A stretch of 64,000 nucleotides of DNA, taken from Coprobacter tertius (GTDB taxonomy: Bacteria; Bacteroidota; Bacteroidia; Bacteroidales; Coprobacteraceae). The notes beneath the pieces are model-generated. The model was not told where the DNA came from. It saw only the letters and a list, made by a program, of their open reading frames with translations, and searched no databases. A program made the position numbers and the translations under genes. Where the stretch lies: contig NZ_JANDHW010000009.1 in assembly GCF_024330105.1 (NCBI RefSeq), positions 48,041-112,040 on the forward strand. The letters are read 5' to 3'. This document shows, one piece after another, positions 41,252 to 49,285 of this stretch; the first letter of the stretch is position 1; the number at the start of each line of letters is the position of its first letter.

Positions 41252-41521
41252 TCATTTAATAATTTTACCTTTAGTCATTTTTGCTTTTTTAATGACATCA
41301 TGCGTTTTATTTTCCAGTTTTTCTGCGGCAACGGAACCCACATCCCAAACTTTCTCTTTCGCATCATCAAAAAAATCCTCGGCTCGGTGCCCCATTTTAC
41401 GTAACGACCTCCGCATATCCTTTTTCATTTTTTGGGCGCTCGAAGATTGGGAGAAACCATAAGCTAAAGCCCCTAAAAGAGAACCAAGCCCTAATCCGAG
41501 CCAGAAACTTCCATTTTTCAT
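41252..41521 (-). CDS. Small YtxH-like membrane protein
   Basis: The 89-residue protein has one glycine-rich N-terminal membrane segment (FWLGLGLGSLLGALAYG) followed by a charged amphipathic helix (residues 28-89) rich in Lys, Asp and Glu. This is the layout of YtxH-type stress proteins. It lies 31 nt after the GlsB-type gene on the same strand, so both are probably one stress-related unit. Function is unknown. Confidence 0.7.
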   Translation of the reverse strand: MKNGSFWLGLGLGSLLGALAYGFSQSSSAQKMKKDMRRSLRKMGHRAEDFFDDAKEKVWDVGSVAAEKLENKTHDVIKKAKMTKGKIIK

Positions 41522-41552
41522 ATCATCATTTACTTTTAAAATTTATACTCGC

Positions 41553-41810
41553 TTAAGCATTATTATTCCCGGGCTTTTTAAAGAGTGAAACAATCCACAA
41601 CAATAATATAGCTCCGATTACAGAAGTAACAAGACTTCCTATAATACCGGTTGTAGCGATTCCCAGCAAACCGAAAACCCAACCTCCTAAAACACCTCCG
41701 ACAATACCCACTATTAAATTTACGATAAGGCCGAAACCTCCTCCCCGCATGATCTTTCCGGCTACAAAACCGGCAATAATACCAATAAGAATATACCACA
41801 GAAAATTCAT
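41553..41810 (-). CDS. GlsB/YeaQ/YmgE family stress response membrane protein
   Basis: The 85-residue protein is almost entirely membrane-embedded: three glycine-rich segments beginning IGIIAGFVAGKIMRGGGFG, then VNLIVGIVGGVLGGWVFG, and a last helix before a short KKPGNNN tail. This pattern is the transglycosylase-associated (GlsB/YeaQ) family, linked to general stress in other bacteria; its molecular role is not known. Confidence 0.9.
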   Translation of the reverse strand: MNFLWYILIGIIAGFVAGKIMRGGGFGLIVNLIVGIVGGVLGGWVFGLLGIATTGIIGSLVTSVIGAILLLWIVSLFKKPGNNNA

Positions 41811-42193
41811 AATATAAAATTTTAAAATTAGACCCTATTTTAAAAGAATAATGTAAGACAAAAATATTGATACAAAACACATTAACATGTTCTTTAAAAA
41901 CACCGGCCAGAAAAGAAAGGTTCGTTTACCGAAAAGGGAATTAACAACAATTGTCGATTTATGAAAAAAGATAAGAATAAACTATTTAAAATATACAAAA
42001 CGATCGGAAAACCGTACTCTGTTTATTCTATTAAAACACTTACCCGATACATTTTATTCCCGTCTCCAAAATATCATTCCGACAATATATAAGAAAGCCC
42101 GGCTGAAATTTTATTTTTCAGCCGGGCTCATTTCCTAAAGAAAAAACAAAGCGAAATTATCTTTTGTTTTGATGATATCTATCAAAAATATTT
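41811..42193. other. Intergenic region with one possible 43-codon reading frame
   Basis: It contains the minus-strand -7 box TATTTTTG (41859-41866) for the GlsB-type gene and the hairpin at 42096-42128. On the + strand a 43-codon frame runs from ATG 41961 to TAA 42092 (starts MKKDKNKLFK, basic) and stops 3 nt before the hairpin. There is no clear promoter or ribosome site for it, so I do not call it a gene. Confidence 0.35.
42096..42128 (-). terminator. Terminator of the OmpA-family gene
   Basis: AGCCCGGCTGAA pairs perfectly with TTCAGCCGGGCT, 65 nt past the ompA-family stop. The T tract is short (TTTCTT). Confidence 0.65.
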
Positions 42194-43330
42194 TTAATCT
42201 TCAATTGTACAGATACTTACACGATTCCAAGTGGGTTCTGAGAACATATCGCCAATACCTTTACCCTTAGCCGTAATACGCGTAGAACTGATCTTATACT
42301 TTTTAATTAGCATTGATTTTACCGACTCGGCACGAGCTTGGGCCAACTTAATATTAAAGTCGAGATTACCCTCGGGAGAAGCATAACCGTTAATCTCAAC
42401 TTTTGCATTAGGATGATTTTTCAGATAATCGGCAACACGTTCTACATTCAGTCGCTGAGAAGCATCTATAACCGAACTGCTTTGTCTGAAAGTAACTATT
42501 GTCTCGGGTATACGCGTTGTTTTTACGACTGTTTTTACCGTTTCGGCCGCTTTTCTACAATTATCGAGTTCGGTCTGTAAAGCTCCGATCTTTTGCGCCG
42601 CTCCCATTACCTGGTTATTTTTAGCCTCAATTTGCATACGAAGATCATTGATCGACGAATTCAATGCGTCTATCTGTGCCTGATCATATACTCTGACTTT
42701 TGTAAAATGATGAGTTCCGGTACTGCACATAAAATGATATGTGATACCGGCTGTAATCTCGAACGATGCGTTATTAACATTAAACCGGCTTTTTGCCCGG
42801 GGAAAATCAGCTTCCATATCATAAATTATAGCCGGTTTAATTCCCAATGTCCAGGCCTGTTCTTCTCCGAGATTGAAATTAAAATTAAATCCGAAACGGG
42901 TGGACCATGAATTGATATCGCCAGGGCCGTTCATATAATAATGTAACCAACCGATACCGACCAACGCTTCTATCTCGAAAGGACGGGGATCCCCCGGATA
43001 TCCGCCGAAAAGATTCATTAAATTAACTTTACCCAACATGCTTACATCGGATGCGTCAAACGCCGTCTTACTTTGAGTAGTATTAATATATCCCATTCCC
43101 TGAAATCCCAATCCGAAAACCGGAGTCAATTGTTTCGAGAATCCCACACCAAGCCCCGGACGCATATCTTTAAAAAATGAACTATGCGTAAGAGGAGTAA
43201 TTCCTCCAGCTTTAAATTCTACAGACCAGTTATCCCAGAACTTAGTTCCCTGAAGGGCAGTCTGGTCAGTTTGTGCATTTGCGGAAAACGCCCATACTAT
43301 CAATGCTGATACGATAATAGACTTTTTCAT
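42194..43330 (-). CDS. OmpA-family outer membrane protein
   Basis: The 378-residue protein has a signal peptide (about 1-19, SANAQ). Residues 25-205 are predicted to form an eight-stranded barrel (alternating strands, e.g. WSVEFKAGGITPLTH). A short coiled linker follows (INDLRMQIEAKNNQVMGAAQ). The C-terminal OmpA domain (from about 280) contains VEINGYASPEGNLDFNIKLA and QARAESVKSML, the peptidoglycan-binding fold. Such proteins tie the outer membrane to the cell wall. No Bacteroides-type promoter is evident upstream, so another sigma factor or a distant start is possible. Confidence 0.92.
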   Translation of the reverse strand: MKKSIIVSALIVWAFSANAQTDQTALQGTKFWDNWSVEFKAGGITPLTHSSFFKDMRPGLGVGFSKQLTPVFGLGFQGMGYINTTQSKTAFDASDVSMLGKVNLMNLFGGYPGDPRPFEIEALVGIGWLHYYMNGPGDINSWSTRFGFNFNFNLGEEQAWTLGIKPAIIYDMEADFPRAKSRFNVNNASFEITAGITYHFMCSTGTHHFTKVRVYDQAQIDALNSSINDLRMQIEAKNNQVMGAAQKIGALQTELDNCRKAAETVKTVVKTTRIPETIVTFRQSSSVIDASQRLNVERVADYLKNHPNAKVEINGYASPEGNLDFNIKLAQARAESVKSMLIKKYKISSTRITAKGKGIGDMFSEPTWNRVSICTIED

Positions 43331-43709
43331 AAGTTAAATGTTTAATTGGTTATGTAATAATTAAAATTCTACGCTTTTAAGAACTAAACTTTCTCAGCCC
43401 TATAAAAAAAACAATATCTGTTGAAACAACATTCAGCATTCATAACTGTTTAAACTCTAACTGTGATTTTAACAAGAATTTGTTCTTATCTATATCATAA
43501 CCCTTTTTATACTTTACAAATAACTCGATGCTTATTTAAAAAGATTATTACTACCGATTGGTTTTAAATGCGGCTTTCATAAAAAAACAGACCTGATAAA
43601 AAGATGTATCGAATCATAAGCAGCAGTAAAACATTTGCGATTCAATTTATCATATATTCGGGAAACGGAGTATAAGAAGAAGAGTCGCCGGAAATATATA
43701 CAAAAAAAT
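43331..43709. other. Non-coding region upstream of the OmpA-family gene
   Basis: About 380 AT-rich nt without a convincing gene. Two overlapping short inverted repeats are visible near 43471-43487 (AACAA-N4-TTGTT and AAGAA-N4-TTCTT). I see no TAnnTTTG box for the OmpA-family gene. Confidence 0.4.
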
Positions 43710-43739
43710 AACTCTCTTAAAAATGATTTTAAGAGAGTT
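43710..43739 (-). terminator. Terminator after tRNA-Gln
   Basis: AACTCTCTTAAAA pairs with TTTTAAGAGAGTT around ATGA and is followed on the minus strand by TATTTTTTT. It is 9 nt beyond the tRNA. Confidence 0.85.
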
Positions 43740-43748
43740 ATAAAATAG

Positions 43749-43819
43749 TTGTCTCACCAGGATTCGAACCTAGACAGGCAGAACCAAAAACTGCAGTGCT
43801 ACCATTACACCATGAGACA
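43749..43819 (-). tRNA. tRNA-Gln (anticodon TTG)
   Basis: The 71-nt cloverleaf has acceptor TGTCTCA with TGAGACA (5' arm is TGTCTCA on the minus strand), anticodon loop TTTTGGT giving TTG, and T arm CTAGGTTCGAATCCTGG. The last pair of the anticodon stem is T-T. No CCA is encoded. Confidence 0.93.
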
Positions 43820-43853
43820 ATCCTCATTGCCCGGGCTTTACCCAAAAGCGATG

Positions 43854-43885
43854 CAAATATAGGAGAATTATCGGAAATGTCAAAA
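43854..43885 (-). promoter_or_regulatory. Bacteroides-type promoter for tRNA-Gln
   Basis: Minus-strand TTTTG (43881-43885) and TATATTTG (43854-43861) are separated by 19 nt. It lies between the tyrS stop and the tRNA, so the tRNA is an independent unit. Confidence 0.75.
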
Positions 43886-43898
43886 TATTTTTTCCGAA

Positions 43899-45191
43899 TT
43901 ATTTAGCGATCAACAAGAAATAATTTTTCTTTCCCCTTTGTACCAAAAGGTATTTACCATTCAATAAATCCCCATCGGTTATTATTTTATCGAACTCAGC
44001 CAGTTTTTCTTTATTCAGAGAAACCCCACCTCCTTGTGTCGTTTTACGCATTTCTCCTTTTGAAGGAAATACGGCTGCTTTTTCGGTAAGAAGATCTACA
44101 GCCTTAAGACCTCCCGATAATTCATCTTTCGATATTTCAAATTGCGGAACTCCTTCGAAAACGGCCAGTAAAGTATCTTCATCGAGTTTTTTCAGCGCAT
44201 CGGAAGTAGCATTACCGAACAAAATACCCGATGCAGCAACAGCAGCCTCATAATCTTCGGCAGAGTGTACCATCGTGGTTATCTCTTTGGCAAGCCTTTT
44301 TTGCAGAGTGCGCAAATGGGGCGCAGCATGCTGCTCTTCTATAAGAGCGGCAATCTCTTCCTGCGTAAGTTCGGTGAAAATCTTAATATAACGTTCGGCA
44401 TCGGTATCGGTCACGTTCAACCAGAATTGATAAAATTTATATGGTGAAGTATACCTCGGATCGAGCCATACGTTCCCCGATTCGGTTTTGCCGAACTTTC
44501 CTCCGTCCGCCTTCGTAATTAACGGACAAGTAAGTGCAAATGCTTCACCACCTGTAGTACGACGTATGAGTTCTGTACCAGTCGTGATATTTCCCCACTG
44601 ATCCGATCCCCCCATCTGGAGTTTACAATTTTTCGTCTTATATAAATAGGTAAAATCGTACCCCTGTACCAATTGATACGAAAATTCGGTAAAGGACAAT
44701 CCGTTACTGTTCTCTCCACCCAAACGTTTCTTTACAGAGTCTTTGGCCATCATATAATTAACGGTAATGTATTTACCTACATCACGGATAAAACCGAGAA
44801 AAGAAAAATCTTTCATCCAATCGTAATTGTTGACCAGTTCAGCTGCGTTAGGAGCATTCGACTCAAAATCGAGAAATTTAGACAACTGTTTTTTTATAGC
44901 CTCTTGATTATGGCGCAATGTCTTTTCATCGAGCAAATTACGCTCCTGAGATTTCATAGACGGATCCCCGATCATACCGGTTGCTCCACCTACAAGAGCG
45001 ATAGGTTTATGTCCGGCACGCTGAAAATGCTTCAGCATCATTACACTTACAAGGTGTCCGATATGCAACGAATCGGCCGTAGGGTCGATACCAACGTATG
45101 CCGTTGTCATTTCTTTCTGCAACTGTTCCTCGGTTCCGGGCATCATGTCGTGAATCATGCCACGCCATTTAAGTTCTTCTACAAAATTCAT
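43899..45191 (-). CDS. tyrS: Tyrosyl-tRNA synthetase
   Basis: The 430-residue class I synthetase has [17 protein letters not shown] (the HIGH motif), the tyrosine-binding region with GGSDQWGN, and the KMSKS equivalent KFGKTESG. The C-terminal S4 domain holds the RNA-binding half. A -7 box covers 45225-45232, so an in-frame ATG at 45227 lies inside the promoter and ATG 45191 was chosen. It sits downstream of rnpA-yidD-tatD but has its own promoter. Confidence 0.97.
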   Translation of the reverse strand: MNFVEELKWRGMIHDMMPGTEEQLQKEMTTAYVGIDPTADSLHIGHLVSVMMLKHFQRAGHKPIALVGGATGMIGDPSMKSQERNLLDEKTLRHNQEAIKKQLSKFLDFESNAPNAAELVNNYDWMKDFSFLGFIRDVGKYITVNYMMAKDSVKKRLGGENSNGLSFTEFSYQLVQGYDFTYLYKTKNCKLQMGGSDQWGNITTGTELIRRTTGGEAFALTCPLITKADGGKFGKTESGNVWLDPRYTSPYKFYQFWLNVTDTDAERYIKIFTELTQEEIAALIEEQHAAPHLRTLQKRLAKEITTMVHSAEDYEAAVAASGILFGNATSDALKKLDEDTLLAVFEGVPQFEISKDELSGGLKAVDLLTEKAAVFPSKGEMRKTTQGGGVSLNKEKLAEFDKIITDGDLLNGKYLLVQRGKKNYFLLIAK

Positions 45192-45224
45192 TGATATAGT
45201 GTATTTTATTGTTTTTCGCTTTCG

Positions 45225-45255
45225 CAAAAGTACGACTCTTTATCGGAAGAAACAA
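45225..45255 (-). promoter_or_regulatory. Promoter of tyrS; decides its start
   Basis: Minus-strand TACTTTTG (45225-45232) is preceded by TTG (45253-45255) at 20 nt. It rules out the longer tyrS reading that starts at 45227. Confidence 0.6.
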
Positions 45256-45311
45256 TTCTTTAGGAATGAAAAGTGAGAAAACATCGGGAGAAAAGGAGAA
45301 CTATCAAATCT

Positions 45312-45983
45312 TTACTCTTCTTTTCGGGAAGTAGAGAGTGAAAACAAACGGGAAGTATTCGCTACGACAGTACGATACATTTCACCGACAGCAATACTGC
45401 GCAGATCTGCGGCACGACGGTATAACTCTGCCACAGGCACTTCGCTTTCATCTGTTTCTATCAGTAGCCGATGGCAAGGGGTTAATGCCAGCGATTCGGG
45501 GTGGTAATATTCTCCGAAAGACAGGTAAAACCCATGGTCGAGTAGTTGCTCCGCCAATCGGGGGTTCCCTCTGAAACTATGTATTATCCAAGGCTGTGAC
45601 GGCCGCCATACTTTATAAACAAGCAATATTTGGTCAAAAGAACGTACCGCATGTATCACCAAAGGCTTTTTCACCGATTCCGATAGTTCGATATGATGTT
45701 CGAAAACAAAAATCTGTTCCTTCATATCAATTTCAGCGCGTAACCGGTCGAGTCCGGTTTCTCCTATCGCAACCACTTGCGGATGCTTTACCAACTCATC
45801 GAGTAAACAATATCGATTCCGGTAATCAACAGAAATATACCAGGGATGCATACCTACCGAATAAAACCGGCCTTCCCGGGGAACAAAATCCTCAGGAGAA
45901 ACACTGGTGATCGCCGTAACGGGAGCATCTGCGTGATGGGTATGTATATCATCTATATACATATATTTACGGAACAGGATCAT
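45312..45983 (-). CDS. tatD: TatD-family metal-dependent hydrolase
   Basis: The 223-residue protein has the amidohydrolase ligands in order: HTHH (about 14-17), the Glu of [19 protein letters not shown] and ETDES. TatD enzymes are 3'-5' DNA/RNA exonucleases linked to repair and nucleic acid turnover. It is about 35 residues shorter than E. coli TatD. ATG 45983 is preceded by GGGGAGG and overlaps the yidD stop by 17 nt, so coupling is likely; ATG 45962, just before IDDIHTHH, is an alternative. Confidence 0.88.
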   Translation of the reverse strand: MILFRKYMYIDDIHTHHADAPVTAITSVSPEDFVPREGRFYSVGMHPWYISVDYRNRYCLLDELVKHPQVVAIGETGLDRLRAEIDMKEQIFVFEHHIELSESVKKPLVIHAVRSFDQILLVYKVWRPSQPWIIHSFRGNPRLAEQLLDHGFYLSFGEYYHPESLALTPCHRLLIETDESEVPVAELYRRAADLRSIAVGEMYRTVVANTSRLFSLSTSRKEE

Positions 45984-46191
45984 ATCCGCTGCCTCCCCAC
46001 GGATGACAGCGCAGAATACGCTTCAACGCCAAATAAAAACCTTTAAAGGGTCCGTATTTACGTATTGCTTCAATAGCATATTCCGAACAAGTGGGCACAA
46101 ACCGACACGTCGGAGGTTTTAAAGGAGAAATACAGGCTCGGTAAAAATAAACCGGCAGTAATAACAACCATGATAATATTTTCCTTATCAT
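45967..46191 (-). CDS. yidD: Membrane protein insertion efficiency factor YidD
   Basis: The 74-residue protein has the family core [20 protein letters not shown], then [10 protein letters not shown] and the C-terminal [14 protein letters not shown], with the conserved cysteines. It begins with a short amphipathic/membrane helix and helps YidC-dependent insertion. Its ATG overlaps the rnpA stop as ATGA, the classical rnpA-yidD pairing. Confidence 0.97.
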   Translation of the reverse strand: MIRKILSWLLLLPVYFYRACISPLKPPTCRFVPTCSEYAIEAIRKYGPFKGFYLALKRILRCHPWGGSGYDPVP

Positions 46192-46601
46192 ACTTCTCCT
46201 TTCCCGATTTGTATTCCGTCGGATACTAGTTTATCTTTGAGCTTATTCAGTAATTCTTTCATTTTCTTCTCGAGAACTGCATACACACACACTTCTTTAT
46301 CGATGTATAAAATAGCCATATCTATCGTCATGCCCTGTGGTACGTTATCGCTTAGCAGATGTTTATTTAATCGATACGTTTCTTTCACCCGGCGGCGTAT
46401 AAGGTTCCTTTTCACCGCTCGCTTAAATCGTTTCCTGGGTACACTTATCAATAACGATATCGGAACGTCATTTTCTTTTTTTCGACAAATAAATACGACA
46501 CGGTAAGGGTAAACCACAAAAGACTCTCCCTGGGTAAACAACTTATCGATACGAACTTTACTATGCAGCCTTTCGGCTTTTGTCAGGCCAAATTCACTCA
46601 T
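46188..46601 (-). CDS. rnpA: Ribonuclease P protein component
   Basis: The 137-residue basic protein has an N-terminal [17 protein letters not shown] helix and the RNR motif region [15 protein letters not shown], and it binds the RNase P RNA during tRNA 5' processing. It leads the rnpA-yidD-tatD unit; rpmH is not adjacent, as is typical of Bacteroidota. The -7 box (46609-46616) is only 7 nt from the ATG, which suggests an almost leaderless message. Confidence 0.95.
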   Translation of the reverse strand: MSEFGLTKAERLHSKVRIDKLFTQGESFVVYPYRVVFICRKKENDVPISLLISVPRKRFKRAVKRNLIRRRVKETYRLNKHLLSDNVPQGMTIDMAILYIDKEVCVYAVLEKKMKELLNKLKDKLVSDGIQIGKGEV

Positions 46602-46608
46602 TATCGTA

Positions 46609-46616
46609 CAAAGATA
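46609..46616 (-). promoter_or_regulatory. -7 box immediately before rnpA
   Basis: Minus-strand TATCTTTG ends 7 nt before the rnpA ATG. A start a few nt after the box leaves a leader of only about 2-4 nt. A -33 box is not clear. From 46617 to 46813 I see no other feature except a weak CGGGAG/CTCCCG hairpin at 46776-46797. Confidence 0.45.
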
Positions 46617-46813
46617 GAGAATATTTTACAATGACTTCATCTCTAACCTGTCTTTATAACCGGATAGATTCACATTACATATATAACTTGATTTCAATTT
46701 TAAACTGGAGTATAAATCCCATGATCATTAATAATTATACAAACTATAAGATTTTTTTCGATTTATGAATGCTTTCGGGAGATTTAATAACCTCCCGCAG
46801 CGTAATTACTCGC

Positions 46814-47224
46814 TTATAATTCTATTTCATCTACTTTTCTTGATCTTTCGAGTACGACGCTATCGGGTAACCAATAATCATCGTGTTTCCTACGGGTAAA
46901 ATACAAAGTTGAGTCCGTTAATAATTCTATGTTAAAAAGTTTACTTAACGGCCCGCTGTGCGATACCGTACTGATTCTGAGTACCGCTTTATTTCCTTTC
47001 TTTGAAATCATCCGGACATTACCTTCATCTATTCTATTCCCAAAATACCAGGTAAAGATATATTCCCCTTTGGTAATCCCGTTTTTCTCCGGATATATAA
47101 TAAGTGAAAACACATACTCCGGAGGTGTTTCTCCTGATACAAAACTCCAGTCTCCTCCGAATTCCTGGGCATTTCCTACCCCAATATACATCAAGCAGAT
47201 CAATAAAATAATCAAGTTTTTCAT
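46814..47224 (-). CDS. Small exported protein, immunity-type partner of the GH108 protein (candidate)
   Basis: This 136-residue protein matches no family I recognise. It has a clear signal peptide (MKNLIILLICLMYIGVGNAQ) and a mature domain of about 116 residues rich in predicted beta strands. It opens EFGGDWSF, which recalls the G-x-W start of lipocalin-like folds. It starts 7 nt after the GH108 gene, so the two are co-translated. A periplasmic partner beside a signal-less muramidase is the layout of effector-immunity pairs. A truncated relative (first 24 residues) sits at 54716-54811 behind the decayed GH108 copy, so the pair has been duplicated as a unit. The sequence is about 35% GC where I counted. 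Confidence 0.7.
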   Translation of the reverse strand: MKNLIILLICLMYIGVGNAQEFGGDWSFVSGETPPEYVFSLIIYPEKNGITKGEYIFTWYFGNRIDEGNVRMISKKGNKAVLRISTVSHSGPLSKLFNIELLTDSTLYFTRRKHDDYWLPDSVVLERSRKVDEIEL

Positions 47225-47231
47225 ATTATTT

Positions 47232-48293
47232 TCATTTTATATACGTAAAACGGTCATCCCGGTTCAGCCAACCTTTTATATTTTCTCTTTGCCTTGAACC
47301 ACTATTAACTAATCCTTGAAAATGTTTTTTCCTATTCTCCTTATACTGATTAAACAATGCCTCCGGATTAGGATGCTGGTTTATGGCATCTAAAGTCTCC
47401 TTTCCCCATATACCGTCTTCAGCCACTTTTCCTCCCGTCTGATTAATCGCCTTTTGTAGGTTCCCGATCGCCGCCCCGGGACTGGAATTAACATGAAAAT
47501 CGAAAATGTATCGCCTCAAAGAGGGATTTTTGATTTCATCCGCATCTATCTTGTCCCAATACTCCGAACGGTATATCTTCTTCGCATCCTCCGCACTCAG
47601 GTTCTTCAAATTTTCCAGTGTCGGCTCCTTGCCTGTATATCGCTTGGCATGCGCTTGCCAAGTTTCCCAACTAATCCCCCGGTTTGTGGGACCTCCCAAA
47701 TCACTCACCCGGTTACTGTACCCTTTCTCTATATCCAGCGTTTCATTTACACATCGGTCGAAACCGAAACAATCATCGGGCTTCGAGGGCTCTTTCCGAA
47801 ATTCTCCGGGAACTAACGGACCTGCTCCGTAAGGATAATACCGTTTCCCCTCTCCGGAAGCCGGACTCTCATTCAGCGGCGATTTCATCTTTTTTCCCGT
47901 CAACGGATTCCGCGCGTCACCAGTTCCTTTCAGTACACTGTCAAATGTACTCTTTTGTACCGAATAATCAAACGGATTTTCCGGCGAATAAGGGCCGATG
48001 ATCTCTTTCTCCGGTCCCATCGCCGGCCGGGAGGGTACGGTACCCTCTGACGAGGATTCGAGGTTACCGCCAATCGTGTTGCGGTTGCTGTAAGGAATCG
48101 CCCCCAATACCACTTGCTGGTAAGTACGATCGCGATCAGGGTCGAATTGAAACTCAGGCTTATCGGTATCCCAGGACGAGATGCGGGCGGGAACCCACCG
48201 GCCAGGGAAAAGGGAACGCCGCATATACCGCTTGTTTTCGGTATCCCACAGGTATTCTTCAGGGATGCCGTCTGAAAAATAATCATCTTTCAT
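47232..48293 (-). CDS. GH108 muramidase with unrecognised N-terminal extension
   Basis: The 353-residue protein has no signal peptide or membrane segment. Residues about 183-255 form a GH108 lysozyme-type domain: Glu 189 in ETLDIEKGY, then SDLGGPTNRGIS, matching the E...D-x-GG-x-TN-x-G pattern with the catalytic Glu. Residues about 260-350 match the peptidoglycan-binding PG_binding_3 domain (RYIFDFHVNSSPGAAIGNLQ). The first 180 residues (start MKDDYFSDGIPEEYLW) are Pro/Asp/Gly-rich and unknown to me. GH108 enzymes cut the glycan strand of peptidoglycan and are often phage endolysins, but no phage genes are nearby. The N-terminal coding part has about 57% GC by count (48001-48240), against about 42% in the catalytic part. 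Confidence 0.85.
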   Translation of the reverse strand: MKDDYFSDGIPEEYLWDTENKRYMRRSLFPGRWVPARISSWDTDKPEFQFDPDRDRTYQQVVLGAIPYSNRNTIGGNLESSSEGTVPSRPAMGPEKEIIGPYSPENPFDYSVQKSTFDSVLKGTGDARNPLTGKKMKSPLNESPASGEGKRYYPYGAGPLVPGEFRKEPSKPDDCFGFDRCVNETLDIEKGYSNRVSDLGGPTNRGISWETWQAHAKRYTGKEPTLENLKNLSAEDAKKIYRSEYWDKIDADEIKNPSLRRYIFDFHVNSSPGAAIGNLQKAINQTGGKVAEDGIWGKETLDAINQHPNPEALFNQYKENRKKHFQGLVNSGSRQRENIKGWLNRDDRFTYIK

Positions 48294-48316
48294 AACTCTA
48301 TTAATTAATGGTTTAC

Positions 48317-48380
48317 GGGAAATATTTCCCGCGACAAAAATAGAAGCGGATACTTTACGGAGGATGCGATAACCAAAAAA
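48317..48380 (-). promoter_or_regulatory. Promoter and palindromic operator of the GH108 module (intact copy)
   Basis: The -7 box TATTTTTG (48335-48342, minus strand) is followed by the 16-nt palindrome CGGGAAATATTTCCCG (48316-48331), which covers the predicted transcription start. The 64-nt block 48317-48380 recurs at 55268-55331 with one mismatch. No TTTG is found at the normal -33 distance, so an activator or another sigma factor may be needed. Confidence 0.6.
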
Positions 48381-48458
48381 TGTGCGAGAGATATAAACTT
48401 ACTCTACTGCTGTCTTTTACCAGTAAACACCGATAACGGCCATTCGATATAAAAATAA

Positions 48459-48492
48459 AAAAGGAACAGGACGAAAATGTCTTGTTCCTTTT
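48459..48492 (-). terminator. Terminator of frdCAB
   Basis: AAAAGGAACAGGAC pairs with GTCTTGTTCCTTTT (one G-T pair) around GAAAAT, followed on the minus strand by a T tract. Confidence 0.8.
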
Positions 48493-48512
48493 AAAATATA
48501 TTTTACACAATA

Positions 48513-49268
48513 TCAATCTTTCAACTTAGCCGAAATAAATTCCCGGTTCAAGCGGGCGATATTGGTAATAGAAACATTTTTGGGGCATTCCGCCTCACAA
48601 GCTCCCGTATTGGTACAGTTACCAAAACCGAGTTCGTCCATCTTAGCCAACATGGCTTTAGCACGACGAGCGGCTTCTACACGTCCCTGAGGAAGCAAAG
48701 CCAACTGACTCACCTTAGCCGATACGAATAACATCGCCGAACCGTTTTTACAGGCAGCAACACAGGCGCCGCAACCGATACACGAAGCCGAATCCATCGC
48801 CTCGTCGGCATCGGGTTTGGGAATGGGAATAGAATTGGCATCGGGAACACCGCCCGTATTTACCGAAATATACCCTCCCGCTTGCATAATCTTGTCGAAA
48901 GCGTTACGGTCTACCATCAGGTCGCGTATCACCGGAAAACCCGCCGAACGCCACGGCTCGATCGTAATCGTTTCCCCGTCGTGGAACTTACGCATATGCA
49001 ATTGGCAAGTAGTAACATCTTCGTCGGGTCCGTGAGGATGACCGTTGATATAAAGCGAACACATGCCGCAGATTCCTTCACGGCAGTCATGATCGAAAAC
49101 AACAGGTTCCTGACCTTCGTTGATTAATTTCTCGTTGAGGATATCGAGCATTTCGAGAAAAGAACTGTCTACCGAGATCCCGTCGAGTTTATAAGTCTGA
49201 AAAGCACCTTTTTCCTGAGGGCCTCTCTGACGCCAGACTTTCAGCGTTATATTGATTGTCTTATCCAT
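48513..49268 (-). CDS. frdB: Fumarate reductase/succinate dehydrogenase iron-sulfur subunit
   Basis: The 251-residue subunit has a plant-type [2Fe-2S] domain ([15 protein letters not shown]) and an alpha-helical ferredoxin domain with [15 protein letters not shown] and [16 protein letters not shown], which hold the [4Fe-4S] and [3Fe-4S] clusters. It relays electrons between FrdA and the quinone site of FrdC. It is the last gene of frdCAB, 17 nt after frdA. Confidence 0.97.
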   Translation of the reverse strand: MDKTINITLKVWRQRGPQEKGAFQTYKLDGISVDSSFLEMLDILNEKLINEGQEPVVFDHDCREGICGMCSLYINGHPHGPDEDVTTCQLHMRKFHDGETITIEPWRSAGFPVIRDLMVDRNAFDKIMQAGGYISVNTGGVPDANSIPIPKPDADEAMDSASCIGCGACVAACKNGSAMLFVSAKVSQLALLPQGRVEAARRAKAMLAKMDELGFGNCTNTGACEAECPKNVSITNIARLNREFISAKLKD

Positions 49269-49285
49269 AACTTTTAACTGTAAAA

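Noticed and set aside
47232..48293. Reading the GH108 protein as part of a prophage
   Set aside because: No integrase, terminase, capsid, tail, holin or lysogeny gene lies within the window, and both flanks are housekeeping genes. A stray domesticated endolysin remains possible but cannot be shown.
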